From: Nectonema munidae
Lineage: Eukaryota; Nematomorpha; Nectonematoida; Nectonematidae
Assembly: GCA_030549495.1 (NCBI GenBank)
Contig: JAUIRK010000731.1
Location: 1 to 64,000 of the forward strand
Length of the DNA stretch: 64,000 nt
Direction of reading: 5' to 3'
Part shown: positions 33,701 through 48,700 of the stretch, piece by piece
Position numbering within the stretch: the stretch's first letter is position 1
Layout: each line of letters opens with the position of its first letter
Translations under genes and position numbers: made by a program
The notes under the pieces: generated by a model
Told to the model about the DNA's origin: nothing
Seen by the model: the letters and a program-made list of their open reading frames with translations, nothing else
Database searches by the model: none

Positions 33701-36700
33701 CATTTTAACTGAAGGTTGGACAAGAATAGCCAAGAATAATTGGGAAAATTTTTAACTGGTTTTTTTAGACAGGTTTTATAAATGTTTTTATATTTCTTAT
33801 AAAAACTTATTTACAGTACTACTTGATGAATAAATTAATTGTATATGTTCTCTCGTAGACATTGTGAGATGTAATATGATTAGTTCATTCCTAATGAAAG
33901 GCGTACGTGTAAGGTCAGTTAGATTCTGGATTTCGATAACTCACAGTCTTGGTTTCGATATAGCATCAAGTCTTCTTTCCTCATTATAGTTCGATACAAG
34001 CGGCGCAATTGGGCCTTCTCGATGAAAACACCCCACGGTAGCTTTACCTTTACCTAGGGCTTATTGATTAATTATGAGAAAAGGAGGCAGCAATAATACA
34101 GAGAATTTCTTCTTCGACAATCGTGTGTAATGTGTAGGAGTTTTTATCACTTTTTTTTTGAAATTACAACGCTATCATCATCCTTGCATCTATGAGGATG
34201 ATGCAAATAAAGAGTATTCATGATTAATCACCTTTAGCTTGTAGACAGAGATTGGAGCGACTTTTGAGTCAGCGAGGGTTGCAGAAGTGGGCTGGCACAG
34301 CACCGGAGGAGTCTAAGACTCAATGCGCGCACCACCTCGATCAAAGAGCTGGCTCATGCCTGCGCCGCTCTTCTTGCTCTCGCCAATTTCCAATTTCTTT
34401 GATCGTGATAATTTGGCACTTCAGCTCAGGTAAATCGATTTTGCGCGCGCTCCATCAGCATGCGTGTGAGGACTCGCATTCTCGCTTTCGAGTTGTGTGT
34501 GATGATGCTGCGCTCACGCTTAGCACTCACTCGCCTTCTCTCAAACACTTCTTTCATTGTGAGCGCGTCTCCGTCGCAGGCTGCTCGCTCGCAGAACGTG
34601 CCTCCACATGCCCGTCGCTCACGATTCTCTTCTCGCAGGGGAGTCTGGCTTCCCTCCCGATCCCCAACGCACCTCCTTGCTAAGCTGCCATCCTTTTAAA
34701 CTGAATGTGTGTGTTCAGCTTTCTTTTGCAAACAACAATCAATACTCTCTTTTATCGCCGTGTCGTGCACACTCTCTTCATTCAATTTATAACAATCTTC
34801 TAATTTAATATTAATTAAAGAATAGACTTAACAACGCTAAACTTTGTCAACTAGCCAGTTAGTTTGGTTTGTATTATTAAAACAAATATATTTCATTTAT
34901 AACTCTTTCAAGGTTAATCGAGCTTGAGAAAACCATACGCAGGCATTATTTTCAAAAACCCGAGCCTTAAGGGTTTGCATTTCTTTCATAACTAACTAAC
35001 CATACGAGCTTTATAATTATTTAAATACAAAACTGCATGTTTTATATTTACTCTTTCAATAAATAAATATTTTGACGAATTGTTATATATTTCAATTCTT
35101 AAAAGCGAATCAAATGCGTTTCATCAAAACATGCATGTTTGTAGTGAGTGCATTAAAGAACCATTACAAAAATGGCAGAAGTAAAGGAAAGAGAGAAGAC
35201 GTTGCTAACGAATCGTTATGAGGGCGGGCTCGGCAGTTCTCTCTTAATTTTGTAAAATCTCTTTTTCTCTTTTCTTTTTTTGGTAAAATCTCTCTTTTCC
35301 TGCGTTGTAAGAAAAAGCTCCATTAAAGAAAAAGCCTCAAGAAAAAGCCTTCATTGAAGCACATGGATGCATCACCGCCATTCCCTACTTCTCCCACGAC
35401 AACATAAAAAAATCAACAATAAATCCGCATTGCTGTGATTTCTTGAAAGCTAGAATACGTTTCGAAAAAGTTTACTTCTATTTAGACTGATATTATCGTT
35501 TTCTAGGAAACTAAGAAATGCTTTTGTGTAGACTGTAAATTGTAACAGTTCTCTGGGTTAGAAGCACTCGTTGGTCTATGATATAATCGGTATGCCGACT
35601 TTATGCTAACTGATCAGTAATAGGCCTTAGATATTCCCTTAGAGACTTTACCCTGTGGACAGGCCATTCATTGAGATTTGCTTTGCTACAATTTATAACG
35701 GAAAAATACTTATGACCAGCGCATACTATCTTTACCCCATAAAACGCATCCCTCTATTCCCCACCAAATACCAATAGATGTCCTTTTTAATATCCTAAAC
35801 GTATGCAGTGGTGTATTCATAAAATTACTTAGATATGGTATTCATTTTCCAATTTCAAATTTTTATTTTAATTTGAAGGTAAATGATGAAAATTTGATCC
35901 AGATTTGAATCAAATTCAATCTAATATAACACGAATTTAATCGAATATAACATGAATTCCTGGGGGTCCAGTAAAAAAGTATGTAGATATGAAAAATTTA
36001 TTCAATAAAATAGTACATTATAACTTTTTTGAGTTTGTTTCTCTTTTTTTCTCAACTTAAGTTTTTCTCTTCTTTGTACTATTTTATTTTCTAATTCATA
36101 CAAAAACGTATCTTTGATTTCATTTTAAAAGAAAAATTATTTTCTTTTTTTGAAAAGCTTTAACTTTTTTACTTTAATGTTGGTGATTAGTTTTTCTGCT
36201 TGTCGCATTCATCCATCCACCTCATTTTCATCATGGTGGAAAAGATTATCGCCTTCAAATTTATCAAAGTTATGATTATTAGGTAAAAAGATTATAAATC
36301 AAGCGTTGTAATGAGTTCACATTTGCACGTTCACCAACTAGCATCAATTGCTCTAACTCTTTGTCAACCTTACTTCCTCATCATTACTAAGCATCTTCCT
36401 TTTGAAAGATAAAACCATGAAGCAATGTTTGTTCACTTTCGGTGATTTCAACAAAAAATTGTATCAAGTTTATCCGGATTCCCTTTAAAATTTCCATATT
36501 TTCTTTCACTTCATAAAATTCTAAAATTGGTTGCATTGTTTTTTTGTAAAAAATCAAACACATATAAGTCATTTTTAGTTAAAAAATGTTTTCTTGCAAA
36601 AATTTCTTCCTTATAATGCAATTTAAGCTAATTTTTATTTAAGGTAATTTGATATAGTTTGAAGATTAAATTTTCATATTAAGTTTTTCTTTACTACAAG

Positions 36701-39700
36701 TAAAGACTTCTTCGTTATAAGCTATAACCAGATTTATTTATATCATAATGTGTTTATAAAAAACTGGTAAGCAAAGAATACATTTCGTATCATACAAACT
36801 AATGTGGAAGCTTGATACATTATTTAGAAAGGAGGGGGAGTGGACAATCCCCTGATGCACCTCTTAAATATGTCTCTGGACATAAAAATAGAGATAAATG
36901 TTATTTTTGAAAGAGATATTTAATATTAATAATAAAACCTAAAGAAGCTTGACTAATCAATATCACACACACTTAGCAGTTCAGAGTGATTCATGCTAAA
37001 CCCAAACGTATCTCTTTGCTTTTCAAATGACCACTTTAAAAATTATGCTCGAGATTCTTAACTTGACTCAACGAAAGACTACTAACTTACTAACGATAGA
37101 GCGTTTTTTGGAAACATCTTTCACTGCACATCTTCGTTTTCTTTCTGCATCCCAAAACGTGCCAGATTCAATTTATGATCCTCAGTCCTCTGAGTTGCAG
37201 TTAAAAATGTGTTCTCAGCTTATGGACATGAGTTTGTTTCGAAAGAAAACTTTTCAGAACTCAGATTTAAATGAAAATTGTGATACAAATAATCACACAT
37301 CGGATCAAAAGAGCTTGAAACAATATTGAAAGTTTTGATACAATTATTTCTGCCTTTGGTAACAGTCAAACAGAAGAAAGCAACCCCCAACCTTGGTAAT
37401 TGTGTTTCTCGTTTCTTTAGAACTACTTCGTAGCCATGTTAAGATATGCTACAAGTGCAATGGATATAATCATCTAGCTTTTGAATGTAAAAATACTAAG
37501 TCGTGTTGTAGATATTGTAGTCTTGATCATCCATCTAACATTTGCGAAAATAAGAGTAATTTATCATGTATTAACTGTTCTAAATATAAACTAGAAAATC
37601 TTTTTTTCTATAAAAAAAGCAACTATTAATAAACTGGTGCAAACATATTGTGATGCATGACACTTTTCTTAACTTTTTTTTTAAATATCTTTTTCATTTT
37701 CTTTGTTTAATTGTGCGCATATTTTGGATGTCTTATAGATAATTGATATATTATCCTTTTCTTTTGAATTGTATTTAAAATTTTGTTAATTATAAGTACC
37801 TCTCCAAGCGGGTTTTGTACAAAGCTTTTGAAGTACTTGTTATCTCATTGTCAATTTTTATGTTTATTATATATTACGTTTGTTTTAATTTGTGTATATA
37901 AAAGTGATGTTTTATTTTGTAGTCTGCTTGTTGCTGGATAATGAATCCGATATCAGATAAATCTTTCTTTTCTTTCTTCTTCTTTCTAAACAGAAGAGTT
38001 ATCTGTGTTAAATCGGCTTAAAATTCGTTGTTAAAAAATTCGAAAAACCATTCTTCTCTTATGTTCTAAAAATGTTGTTAGAACTTATAAAATAAAATAA
38101 AGTATACCTTGTCACAATATTATTATTATTATTATTCAAAATTCTCTGGATGTGATTATAGATTAGTATGGCCTGTTTTGAATGCGTTGATGAAAAATAA
38201 AGCAACTGCCCCAAAGTTGATTAGAATATTCAAGGTTTCATTGATATCTTTTCTATAAAACCAGGTGAATAAACCTTGAAAATTCTCTTAATTATATACA
38301 CTCTCTTTTACCATCGTAAATGTTTTTTTTACTTTATCGAAATTACAAAAACTCAAAAAAAAATGTTCCCAAATACAACTGTCCATGGTTGCTTGTTTAA
38401 CGTCAGGCAGTGTTTCTGGCGAAAAATCCGAAGTCTTAGATTACAAGCCTGGTATAGAAATCCTGAAAATGCTGTCATAATAAAACAAATACAAGCATTA
38501 GCTTTTGTTCCACCAAGTGATGTTATTGATCTATTTACAGATTTTATGAAATCACTAGACCAAGAAACAAAAGAAGTTTTGAGTGAGTTCTTAGGATATT
38601 TCGAAATAACCTGGCTTGGAATCGTTCAGCACGGCCGGTGAAGACGCCCAACATTCGACATTGAAAGATGGAATGTTTTCAACAGAATCGAGTCAGACTT
38701 TCCAAGGACCAATAATTCCCTGGAAGGATGGCATCAAGCTTTCAATAAAAGAGTTAGCGTAACTCACCCAACCATTGAAAAACTATTGAAAAAAATTAAG
38801 CTGGAACAAGCTAATACGGAGGTGATCCTCGAACAGCGCTGTCTTTAGGAGTGAATATATCAAGAATTAATAAGAAATATGCTCGACTAAATGAAAGAAT
38901 AAAGAAAGTTTATGATAATTAGGACAATAGTACAGGTTTAGCTTATCTAAGTTCTATATCGCATAATTTGTAGTGTTTAAAATTTCATTTCTTTTCATGT
39001 GTGTACCTTTTTAATAAAGAAATGTTCTCATCCTTCTTTCAATTTAAATCCTTCTTTTAGCATTATTATTATAAAAATGTGTAGTAAGCATTTTGTCCAT
39101 TCGGTATTCAGTCCGTTAGCCATTAAGTCCGTAGACATTCAGTCCGTAGCCATTCAGTCCTTAGACATTCAGTACGCACACGGACATAAATATAGCTGTA
39201 AGCAGTATGAGAAATAAAAAGCCTTCTGGCCAAGATGAAATTAGCTTAAAATTACTCATATTTAGTCTGCTTGTTGGTAATTTTCTTGTTCATATATTTA
39301 ATTATTCTTTTCAACAGGGTATTTTTCCATTCAAGTTAAAAATTGCAAAAGGTCTGCTGATTTTGAAACTAATAAAGAGCCTACATTGTTCAGCTCCTAT
39401 AGGCCGATTTCTCTCTTATCCGGCTTTGCTAAAGTTTTAGAAAAAATTATTATTTTTACAAAGTTGATTAACTATTTAACAAAATAAATTTCTTCTATAA
39501 GCATCAATTTGTGTTTCGGCCTAATAAATCAACCCCGAATGCTTTATTAGAGCTATCATTTTCTGTAGCAACAACATACGAAGAGAGCGCTGAATTATTT
39601 ACTTTTTTCTTCCATTTTTCCTAGGCTTTTGACAATGTTAAGCACTAGATCTTACTCTATGAATTGTACACGTTGGGTGTGACAGTAAGATTTTTCGATC

Positions 39701-42700
39701 TGATTAACTAGAACTTTTTAACTTTTCGGTGATATTTCATTTTTTAAATAATTCTTATTCTAGCTTCTATTATTCTTAAGTAGGAGTAGCCCAAGGTTCG
39801 ATTCTAGGCGCCATGTTGTTTTTAATTTACATAAATGATAATATACAAGTGCTTAGACAATAATAGCAAAAGGGTCATGTATGCAGATGACTTAACTCTA
39901 ATGTTCAATACTAATAGTTGCACCTATTTTACTATTCAAGATTCATTAAAAAGCATTGCTGATTGGTGCCATTTTAATAAGATAAAAATTAATTGTGGTA
40001 TTTTCTGAAAGATCATTAAATTTGCCACTGAATGGTATTGGTATTCAAAGGGTTGGTAACATAAAATATCTCAGAGTAACTTTAATGGAGAATTCTTCTT
40101 TTTCAACGTATATTAATAATGTTTGCCCGAAATTCTGAACATCTTTATCTTATCTAAAAAAGTTAAAAAGCTTACCTATCCACGAAAGCATGTCTTTTCA
40201 CCTTTATGCTATACAAACCTCCTGTGGTGCTCTATCAACCAAACACATATATATCAAAGAAGTGATCAACCAAACAAGTTTTTAAGTTTGAATCAATTAA
40301 ATCTGCTTTCTTTATTATAAACACAAAAAAGAGGTGAACACAAGATCTTTTTGTAGCGAATAGGGCATAATCATCTAACACGACAACACCCCAGTATGCA
40401 GCTTTCAAGATTTTACGAAAAATTAAACTTTAGACGCATTTTTTCAGGACTTTGCATTTTGCTAACAAATTTGGATCGAAATGAATTTAAGATATTTATT
40501 TTTTAATAAGCATCATCTTGTAATATATTCAGATAATAATAAATTATATTTATTATTTTATAACACATTTAAAATAACATCGTTTAATATGTAAGAAATC
40601 GATCAATATTCTTGTCATTATTTTCAAAAAAATTTAATTTTTTTTTTCAAATATGTCATAGTGTGACTTTTGGTTGCCAGTCATCAAAGTTCAGCGCCTA
40701 AGGCAAAGGTGGTAGTAAACCCCGGCTCGTTCCTCGAAACTTCACACTGCATAACCGCATATCCTCATTTTTAGCATAAAATCTTCTCAATCTTATTTCA
40801 AACAAATCTTAATTTGTAGCGGACAGCATGCCCTAAGATATGTAGTTTTATTTGTGTGTAGGACGCAATGAATTAATCGCGCGCTACATCAAACTACGAA
40901 CTGGCAAAACGAGAACTCGCAAGCAAGTCTCCAGCCACATCCAGGTTTTGGCGAGGAAGAAAACGAGAGATCTACACGCTTACCTAAAAGTTTTTCGATT
41001 TAAACGTTGCAACAAATTTACAACTCGCTCTTTTCCGTAGGACCACGTGAAGGTGAAGAAGGAAGCGGACTCGACAAAATACGAAGCGACTTCGCCCATC
41101 CCCGGCAACGAAACTAAGCAATATAACTTGTCCAACATCTTGTATCCCTTTGGCACGGCATGCCAGCCCTCTTCCGGCCTCAATGTACCATTATCACCTT
41201 TCTCGTTCTGTGCTTACCCACTTTTATTCGCAGATATGGAACCCTCCGTCCCTCCAATTCAACATCGCAGGCTCCAACGAGGCGTACTCAAAGTTGTAAG
41301 TTTTTTATCATAACCCTCTCACGCAAACCGCTCCACACGACATTTTGCTTTATTGTAATTATTATGTAGAGTAGATTTCAATTATTTCAATTTTAAATCA
41401 AATGATCACAAAGACATCTAACTAGTTTTTAATCTCTCTTCCAATCTACAACTTTTGTAACTCAATCTATTTAAATGTAATCACGGCTGCTAAGTCTGTG
41501 TTTTATATTCATCATAAGAAGTCTTCATAAAAAAATAGTCCATTGTTAAGCTCATAAATTTCGCAAAGAATCAGAAAAGCTTTGTCATATACACTAAATT
41601 ATATAAAATTGAAAAGGTACTTTTTCCAATTTTTTCGTCTTAACTCGAATGAAAAGTTTTTACCGCAATAAGAGTAAAGATGGAATGTTTTGGCTTTTCT
41701 TTCAAAAATGGACCAATGTAGAAGAAATGATAAATTTAGAAGATACTTGCAATAATGACAACATAGTAACATGTTAGTTTAAAATAGAAAGACAAAAAAG
41801 TCACATTTCCCATAAAAACATTTTATATGGGGCAGATCACGTTCCTCTATTTAAAATTAATAAACAAGTAGTGTACACCGCAAAAAAATAGTTTGCTCGA
41901 TAAAATAAACATTTGCGCTTGCTTGTATTGCATACACCGGACCGCGTAGCTTTGTTATCTGATTCAGATTCTCAAACGAATTATTATTTACCTCTGCTAA
42001 AATAAAATGAACTAGAAAATGGATCGCTATGGCTAACATTATTTCAAAGTTAATTTGGCTAGCACATTTTACAGATCAATAATTGAAAACAAAGATTCGA
42101 TTTCTTCCAAGTCATCTTAAAGGATGGGATTTATTTAAAAGTTAACAAACCAAGATAAGTTGTCGTCAAATGATTGAATAATTAAAAAAAAATTGATTTA
42201 GTGATTATAAAGAGTTTGATGGTGTAAGATATAACATTTGATTTGGATGCAGGAAGAGGGCGATGCCGGAAGATTCATTGTTGTAAACATCAGCGTTGGC
42301 ATGGAAAGTAAGCATTGGAGTGGAAAAAGAAGAGTCGAAGGGATGTGTGAATATACGAGATGAGCAATAGAGAACGGTTAGGGTTAGGGATTTAGGGAGA
42401 TGAAAATAAGGAGGTTGAAGCACATGTAAGAAAAAGAAGAGGAAAATATGGCCAGGCTGTGTTCGAAAGTATATTTCAAGGTAGAAGCAAAATTAAAAAA
42501 GTTATGCATAAATTATAAATTAAAGATTTGATAGAGTAAAAAAAATAAATAAAAAAGAGGAATTAAATTTGATTAGCGAAAGATGTCAAGATAGAAAAAA
42601 AGGTAAAAATAATAGTGAAAATAAATATGATAAAAGACAGGATTGAATCAAGTCATTTGAAATATTGAGTTGGTTGAAAAGATAGGAAATAAAGAGAATA

Positions 42701-45700
42701 ATCATCAATATCATAAAAGGATAGTTTAGGCAACAACTGCCCTGAAAGCAATTAGATAAAATAAGTTAACTATATCTAAAGTTAGTTAGAGAACTTTGTT
42801 TCGCTTACCTGATGTTATGATGAAGTAAAAAAATCTGAATAAATTAATTTGAAATCATTGAAGTCGGTAAAATATTTGCAAATAAACCTAAGCTTTCGAA
42901 ATAAAATGAAGTAAGAGGTAGGAAAGTCTTATATCTTGGAGTTGGATAAAGGGAAGGATTAAATATTCAGGAAAAAAGAAAAGCGCGCCATCTTGTCCTC
43001 GAAGTATGGGTATTTATCTTGAAAAATCGAGTTCATGTACTACTTTCTAGAAATTGGCTAACGTTCACCTCAGTCCTGACTGAAGGTAGATATAATCCTT
43101 CTAAATATAAAAATAAGGACCCTCTTATTTTATTTTACTGTGTGTTTCGTCAATAATAACTTTCTGTTAAGTCATTTATGCCATACAAAATAAATAAGTT
43201 TCATGCTTCTTAATTAGCTGCCATTTTATTTGGGTCCGTGAGAGAGACATGGTCTCTAAATTAAATTTTCATTTAATATTCCTTGCTTTGCATTCTCTGA
43301 ATTCCTTCTGAAGTATCAAGCGCATGCTGGTCCTCTGGTTTTTCCTCATGCGCTCGTACGCCCTTCTAGTATTTAAAAGAAATGATGAACCCCAATATCA
43401 CGGGCGTCAACTAAACACTAATTATTTTCCTCTCTTTTAACCTCTTTTCTTGTTATTCATCACCAACACTTTTCAACTAAATTTTGCAAAGGTAAATTTA
43501 TGCACATAATTTTACATATTAAATTCACTTTTTTCTTTATGAAATTGAAAGCACTTTGGTGGGATACCTTTTAATTACATGATTTGCAGTGAGCAAGTTT
43601 CGAAGATGATGCGTGTGAGGTCGTGCTCGAGCGATTTCTCATCTCAAAGCCAACTTCACTTCTTCAAAGGACTCCTGCATGCATTTCCATGTGCATTATC
43701 CCAAAAGAATGATGACAAAGAGAGAGAGATTTGGCAATTCTTCAATGGCGCGTCTTAGATCGCGGGCGCACTTTCTCGCTGAAGAGTGTCTAAGCAAGGA
43801 ATAGCCCAACTCACTTCCAACCTGCAAAACAAAACTTTGCCATTTTAGTTTCGGATGGCAGGCTCCAAAAATATTTTGGCAACCCTTATCAACTTTGTAT
43901 GAGTTTTAGTGGCAGTCTTTGGATGCATTGGGTATTGCATACTCTCTCCTCAGCGTATAATTAATTTGGAAAGAATTTAAAGCAACCTTCTTCATGCATC
44001 ATTTCCCGAATGTTTCATTTGAATAAGTAGCTTCCATGACAAGCATTTTGTTTAGGCAACTACGTTATTTTTATGTAAGGATAAATACACATCTAAAATT
44101 TTGTAATGCTAACTTTGAACGTAGTGGGTCTTGGTCCAAGTTTCTCGTTTAATGCCGACCAACTAAACGTTTCTTTATTTTAAGTTTGCTGCGAAAGCAT
44201 TGGCCCCAAAACCACCATACCTTAGCACTTGGAATTTAGCCTATTGGTGCGTCTGAGAACACATCGGAAATCCAAATGTTGTGGCCAGACTAGACAGCTA
44301 TCATTTAGAAAGATTTGAACTTGTGGCCATAACTGACTATGGCTGAGCGCTTGGTGTTTGTCTGTGGGCAACGTATAATGGCGCCTTGTTTTGAAAACTT
44401 AGATGCGTATTGGCCTTACCTTGCTGCATTTCTTCACTTCTCAACAACGAAACAGCATAAATGTTTACTAGACGTACTATCTACATTCGATGTAATAATC
44501 CCTCAAACTTGAAAGTCCTTTATGCGTGATTCTGCAATACTCTTTTCATTATAGCTCTAATTTTATCCAAAACATTCCTTCTTTTTAGTTATATTTTACT
44601 TAGTTAAAAGTTTATTGAAACACAAAAAGAAAATATTTTACAATGATGAAACATATAAACAAAAATAAGACTGATATCCATTTTTGAGACGGTTTAAAAG
44701 TAGTCCGCAATGCTACTATTCTGATGATCTATCTCAAAATTTAGAAAATAAATCATATAAATTCGAGGAAAAGAATTATGTTAATAGGGCATCCTCCATA
44801 TAATAGTAAGATTCGGTGAAATAAAATGTAGGTAGTGTAAAGGAAACTAAAATAAGATAAGTTTTTAAGTAACATAGTTACCATGGTTAGTTTATTTACT
44901 ATAAAAATTGAAATACTTGATGCTGTTAGTTAGAAGTGTAGTCTTTCATTTTGGATTAATGAATCGAAGATGACTATCTTGTTCTTTTTAGTGAAATAGT
45001 GATGTATGTAGGAATTTGAAAGAAATCGGAAGCTACCATGCCCATAAAAGTATTTAGAGGATTTTGTAACATTCATAGTTAATGAACTTTGCAAATCGGT
45101 GTATACATCGCTCAAGTGTCATCCCAAATGACAAACATATAACTAGTTTTTTTTCTGTAATCATTAGAAAGAACAGAACGGTATTTATATAAACAGCCAA
45201 CGATTTAGCAGGAATATATGTTAGATGCAGTTTCTATTTGAAGTAGCTCGAGAGTCCAGATAAACTCTGAGGTACATGCCTTTTGTAACAAGATTGAGAT
45301 AAGTATTATTGCTTTTAAGAATATAATTTCGAGGAGGTACAAAAATCATATATTTGCATCTGTTAATGTTGGTGTTAAGATGGAATAAAATAGATTTTGG
45401 GAAAAGTTACCTCATATAAATTCAAAATTATAGACTACTCCACATTAGCGAGTTTATTTATAACAGAAAGATTGCGCTCATATAATTTTAAAACTTTAGA
45501 AAAAAAGAGAAACAAAGTTAGTAAAATGATGAATAACCCTGCTTCCAAGTTTAATGAAGTTGCATCAGATTGAAAAATGTTGTCTATATGCAGGAGTAGT
45601 TAAAACGAGTTGCTTTACTCATTAAAGGAATAAACTGGCAAGAAAAAAGCTTTCAAAAATCATTTAAAGCTAAATGGATATTGGAGTTGCAGACTAAAAA

Positions 45701-48700
45701 GGTATGATCAACTAAAGAAGGTGCTATGATAGAATTGTGTTAATGTAATTGTAGAAGATCGAGATCGCTAAAGGCCAATACGTTCAGTAGTGTTTTACTC
45801 ATGTAATGAAGATGGAAAGCCACAACACACTCATAGGAGGATTAATGACAGTTCAATACTTCAGAATCAACCAGTAAAAACTTACCTGAGAAATAATGCC
45901 TACGCTCACCACGTCCTTTTTTTATAGTGTATCTAAAAGTATACCCTTCAAAATGAGTTGAATCATATTCAAAAATATTCCAAATCTCTGAAAAACCCAT
46001 GATATCTGGCTTAAATATAAATAAGGTTAGAATACGAGAACGAAAATCAAAATTTTTATCTAGACTTCCAATATTTGAGTGAGCAATTTTCAAAGCTAAT
46101 TCATCAAACAAATTAGAAATGAAATAAGTAGTGTTAGTAAAGGGAAATCTGAGTATAGAGATTTGACATTTTTTTATTTTTCTATTTGTAAAAGAAGGTA
46201 TTACATTTTTTTAGATATTTTTTAATCAACTTTGTTTTTGATCTGGGTTAAAAGATGAGAAATAAGTTTGTAATTAAGTGGAGCAGAGAAAAAGGATTTT
46301 GTGAAGTCAAATAAGATTAAACGCCAGTTTTCATTCTTCATTTTGTCACAAAAAATTTTAAAAACTATTATGTTAGTTACACAAGAAACATAAAAAATAT
46401 AACGATTAAAAATTGAATTAAAGTTGAGCATTAAAAAGATAGATATAAAAATACTTTGTTTTTTTACCATTAGTTCATTTTTTGAGTTGCATTTCCTTCG
46501 TACAAGTTCTAGTGAAGTTTTTTGGCAAAATGAGTGATAAAAAAGAAAGATGTTATGACTTTGAAATAAGTTTGGCACTAAATTTTGCATCGTTTTCCAA
46601 TAATTCGCTCTTTTTCTTAACATTTTACAAAACACGAATGTAAATGTTTAGAAAAATATTGTGCATTTATCGAATTTTATAAACTATGATTTTCCCAACT
46701 CACCAAGTTTTAAATTGCAAAAATATTTAAAACAAAATAATCTTGTCCATACATTTGCTTCTGTTTTCGGTAAAGTTTATTTTATTTGGCGAGCGGATCT
46801 CCTTTTTTGTCAATAAAATTTGGTCTTCATTTTAATTTTCTTGCAAAATAAATACTCAGTATAGGTTGTCTTTGATTTGGGATAATGTAGAAAGACATTA
46901 TCGTTCTGCATATTTGAAGATTTTCCAGAATATTCGATTGAGCATGTATCAATTCGTGCAAATGCAGCATTCGTTATTCTAGATAGTCTGCTTCTTCTTT
47001 TTCGAACGATGTTTTTGGAAATTGAAATTCTGGATAAATCTCTGAGACTAAAAACCCCAAACTGCTGACTATGATTCTGCCATCCACTAAATTAGAAACG
47101 CAGTACACTTATTACAACGTAAGCCCAGGTTTTGATTCGATGAATCGATAGAGACTCCAAGCTAACAGAGATCTTTCCTAATAATCTCTTTTTGTCTTTG
47201 AAACAGACTGCAAGAAAGTGTTTCTTCCTTTCTGTCAAAGTCGAAACCACTTTCGAGTCCCCACTCTCCCACAACTTCCATTTCCTGCGTCTACAACAAA
47301 ACGAACGCTGCCAATCTGCCCGCCTGCTCCCTACAGAACGAGTCCATCAACTCCCTTCCCAACCTCTCCCTGCCCCTTATTGCGAGAGCACCTCCCTACC
47401 TAAACACACAAGGCGTCACATCTTCCAGGCTGAGTCTCTTGGAGTTCTCCGTTTACTTGGAGCAGCCTAAATTCTCTCCGTTTATCTGCTCCCAAATTGA
47501 AGAAGTATGTTGCTTTATCCATTCACTTTTTCGTCTTTTATCATTTATATCTTCTTAAACTTTAATATCTTACATGGAAGTTCCAAGGCACTTTCAGGAA
47601 TTGTAAGCCTATCTATAGAAATGGAAACACGTAACATATCTTTTGATTCCTCATCTTCAGCTTCTCTGGGATCCATATTAGGCGGGTCAACATTTTTGAC
47701 TTTTTCATATACATGCTTCAAAATGTGCTCTCTTCACATTTTCAGAGAAGGATTCTGAAGCTGGTTGCAGCGACTGCAATTTTAGAACTTTCGTGATTTT
47801 TGTTGATTGTGTTAGCTAACCAATTCTCATATTTTACTTTAAACAATCTGAATCTAACTTTTCTTCCATAACATAAAGCAATGAAACCAGTTTACGCCAA
47901 AAAAAGCAAACGTGTGAATAATAAGCTTGTCTATTTTCAAATAAGTTTTAAATGATTGAACAACCTGACATTTTTCTTTAATGATGATTTAGTTAGAAGT
48001 TGCTACATTATTAGATTTGTATCGAAGCAAGTTCAAGCTGGAAGTATTTCGCAAGCTAGATTCAATCCATTTTTTAGAAACTGGCATTGCTTGTCAAAGA
48101 TTTTTAAAAATAACTGGCCATGCCTGCTCAAATAACGACATCGGAACTCTAATGAGAGATTGTTCTCTACGAAGTCTCATTTTCCTAAAACTGTAATGAT
48201 TTCTCTTGCTTGTTCTAAGCTTGGAAAAAGATCGATTCATTTTTTAGATCCTGATGTCAAAATCAACGGAGCATATTATCGAAATAGCCTCTTAGCAAAA
48301 ATGATTTCTGAGATGAAGGCTTTGGCCTCTGGTCAATATTTTTTATTTCAACAAGGTGGAGCTAGGGCGCATACAGCAAAAGATACACTTGCCTATTCGA
48401 ACGAACATAAATCATCTTGCCACGTGATTGGCCTGCAAATAGTCCTGACTTAAATCCTCTAGATTATAGCATATGGGGAAGCTTGGCTCAACGAGTTTAT
48501 AGCGGGAAAAAAATTAAAGATCTGACTGAACTGAAAAACCTTGATTCAGAATGGTCAAAATTCCGTCAGAATGAGATGGATTCTGCTATTGAACAGTTTA
48601 GACTGAGGCTTCGCAAGTTGATCGAAACGGAAGGAAAACACATAGAACAATTTTTCTAACTATTGTTATTCTTGAAATTTTAGTTGAAGTTTTTAAATTT

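Larger units (their letters stand above)
30787..40861 (+). other. TEAD intron 1, with GC-richer islands
   Basis: A 10.1-kb intron splitting the TEA domain. Apart from the mobile elements listed separately, it contains patches clearly richer in GC than the ~30 percent background: about 30,880-31,310, 33,110-33,560, 34,250-34,760 and 35,150-35,400. The 33.1 and 34.3 kb islands contain repeated GAGCGCG-type words and frames of 60-143 codons on both strands without any domain. They could be intronic enhancers, alternative 5' exons, or relics of another gene. Confidence 0.4.

Noticed and set aside
34252-34683. A 143-codon plus-strand frame as a gene
   Set aside because: Same reasons as the 33-kb island; the sequence is Ser/Arg/His-rich without any recognisable motif and lies inside TEAD intron 1.
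45842-46635. One intact LINE on the minus strand
   Set aside because: The RT-like piece lies upstream of the endonuclease piece, the reverse of LINE order, and both are short.
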